From NCBI GenBank assembly GCA_022796315.1, contig JAAWIL010000143.1:1-5360 (forward strand): DNA of 5,360 nucleotides, written 5' to 3'. Below the pieces are notes generated by a model. The model searched no databases. It was not told where the DNA came from and worked only from the letters and a program-made list of their open reading frames with translations. Shown here one piece after another: positions 5,265-5,360 of the stretch. Both the position numbers and the translations under genes were made by a program. This DNA is from Oscillibacter sp. Lineage in GTDB: Bacteria > Bacillota > Clostridia > Oscillospirales > Oscillospiraceae. Positions within the stretch are counted from its first letter, which is position 1; every line of letters begins with the position of its first letter.

Positions 5265-5360
5265 AGATGGTGAATATAAGGATTATGTATGTGTAGATGG
5301 TTTACAAAGAATAACTGCAGCACAAAAATTCATTAACAACGAGATTAAAGTCTTTGGATC
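5260..5360 (+). CDS. Interior fragment of a DUF262-like protein, both ends missing
   Basis: A frame different from the DUF4230 frame is open from 5227 to the window end. From 5260 it reads GKDGEYKDYVCVDGLQRITA, then a helix ending NNEIKVFG. VDGLQRITA resembles the DGQQRLT motif of DUF262 (ParB/Srx-like, GmrSD-type) proteins, which would normally lie well inside a much longer protein. The DNA is AT-rich with codons such as TTA, AGA and ATA, unlike the GC-rich genes before it. An ATG at 5242 opens the frame but lies inside DUF4230 coding sequence with no proper ribosome binding site, so it is not a believable start. I read this as foreign or misjoined DNA. Confidence 0.45.

Overview
The window reads as chromosomal DNA from a GC-rich gut-type Firmicute, most like the Oscillospiraceae (Flavonifractor/Lawsonibacter/Oscillibacter kind). 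The reasons are GC-rich genes with strong AGGAGG-type ribosome binding sites, sigma-A promoters of the TTGNNN-17-TATAAT form, a Firmicute-type DUF4230 membrane protein and an anaerobe-type molybdenum hydroxylase. No taxonomic marker gene is present, so this is inference.

Layout. Bases 1-95 are most of a ~160-bp palindromic mobile element (MITE-like) that runs off the left edge. Next on the minus strand is a large molybdenum hydroxylase (96-2645) of the selenium-dependent xanthine dehydrogenase type, with its own strong promoter. Upstream of it, also on the minus strand with its own promoter, is thiamine pyrophosphokinase thiN (2757-3377). A GC-rich hairpin and a complete second copy of the element (3514-3673, inverted relative to the first and flanked by TTA) follow. 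Beyond that is a minus-strand pair: a GNAT acetyltransferase (3887-4369) and, 15 bases after it, a 40-residue membrane protein (3749-3871).

From 4405 the direction switches to plus. A near-consensus extended -10 promoter starts a transcript predicted to begin at 4440. It ends at a strong intrinsic terminator at 4632-4670. The ~230-nt product has several strong hairpins, a possible pseudoknot, and a 5' end that can pair perfectly with its own U-tract. I read it as a free-standing structured RNA, or a terminator-controlled leader, whose class I cannot name. It is the most interesting object here. Just downstream is a DUF4230 membrane-anchored protein (4737-5264). Its conserved domain stops abruptly, and the last ~100 bases are AT-rich DNA reading as an interior piece of a DUF262-like protein. 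That is either a genuine insertion or rearrangement, or an assembly chimera.

Working together: the hydroxylase probably serves anaerobic purine breakdown and thiN makes thiamine diphosphate. Each has its own promoter, so they need not be functionally linked. The GNAT/small-protein pair and the RNA/DUF4230 unit diverge from a shared control region at about 4370-4440.
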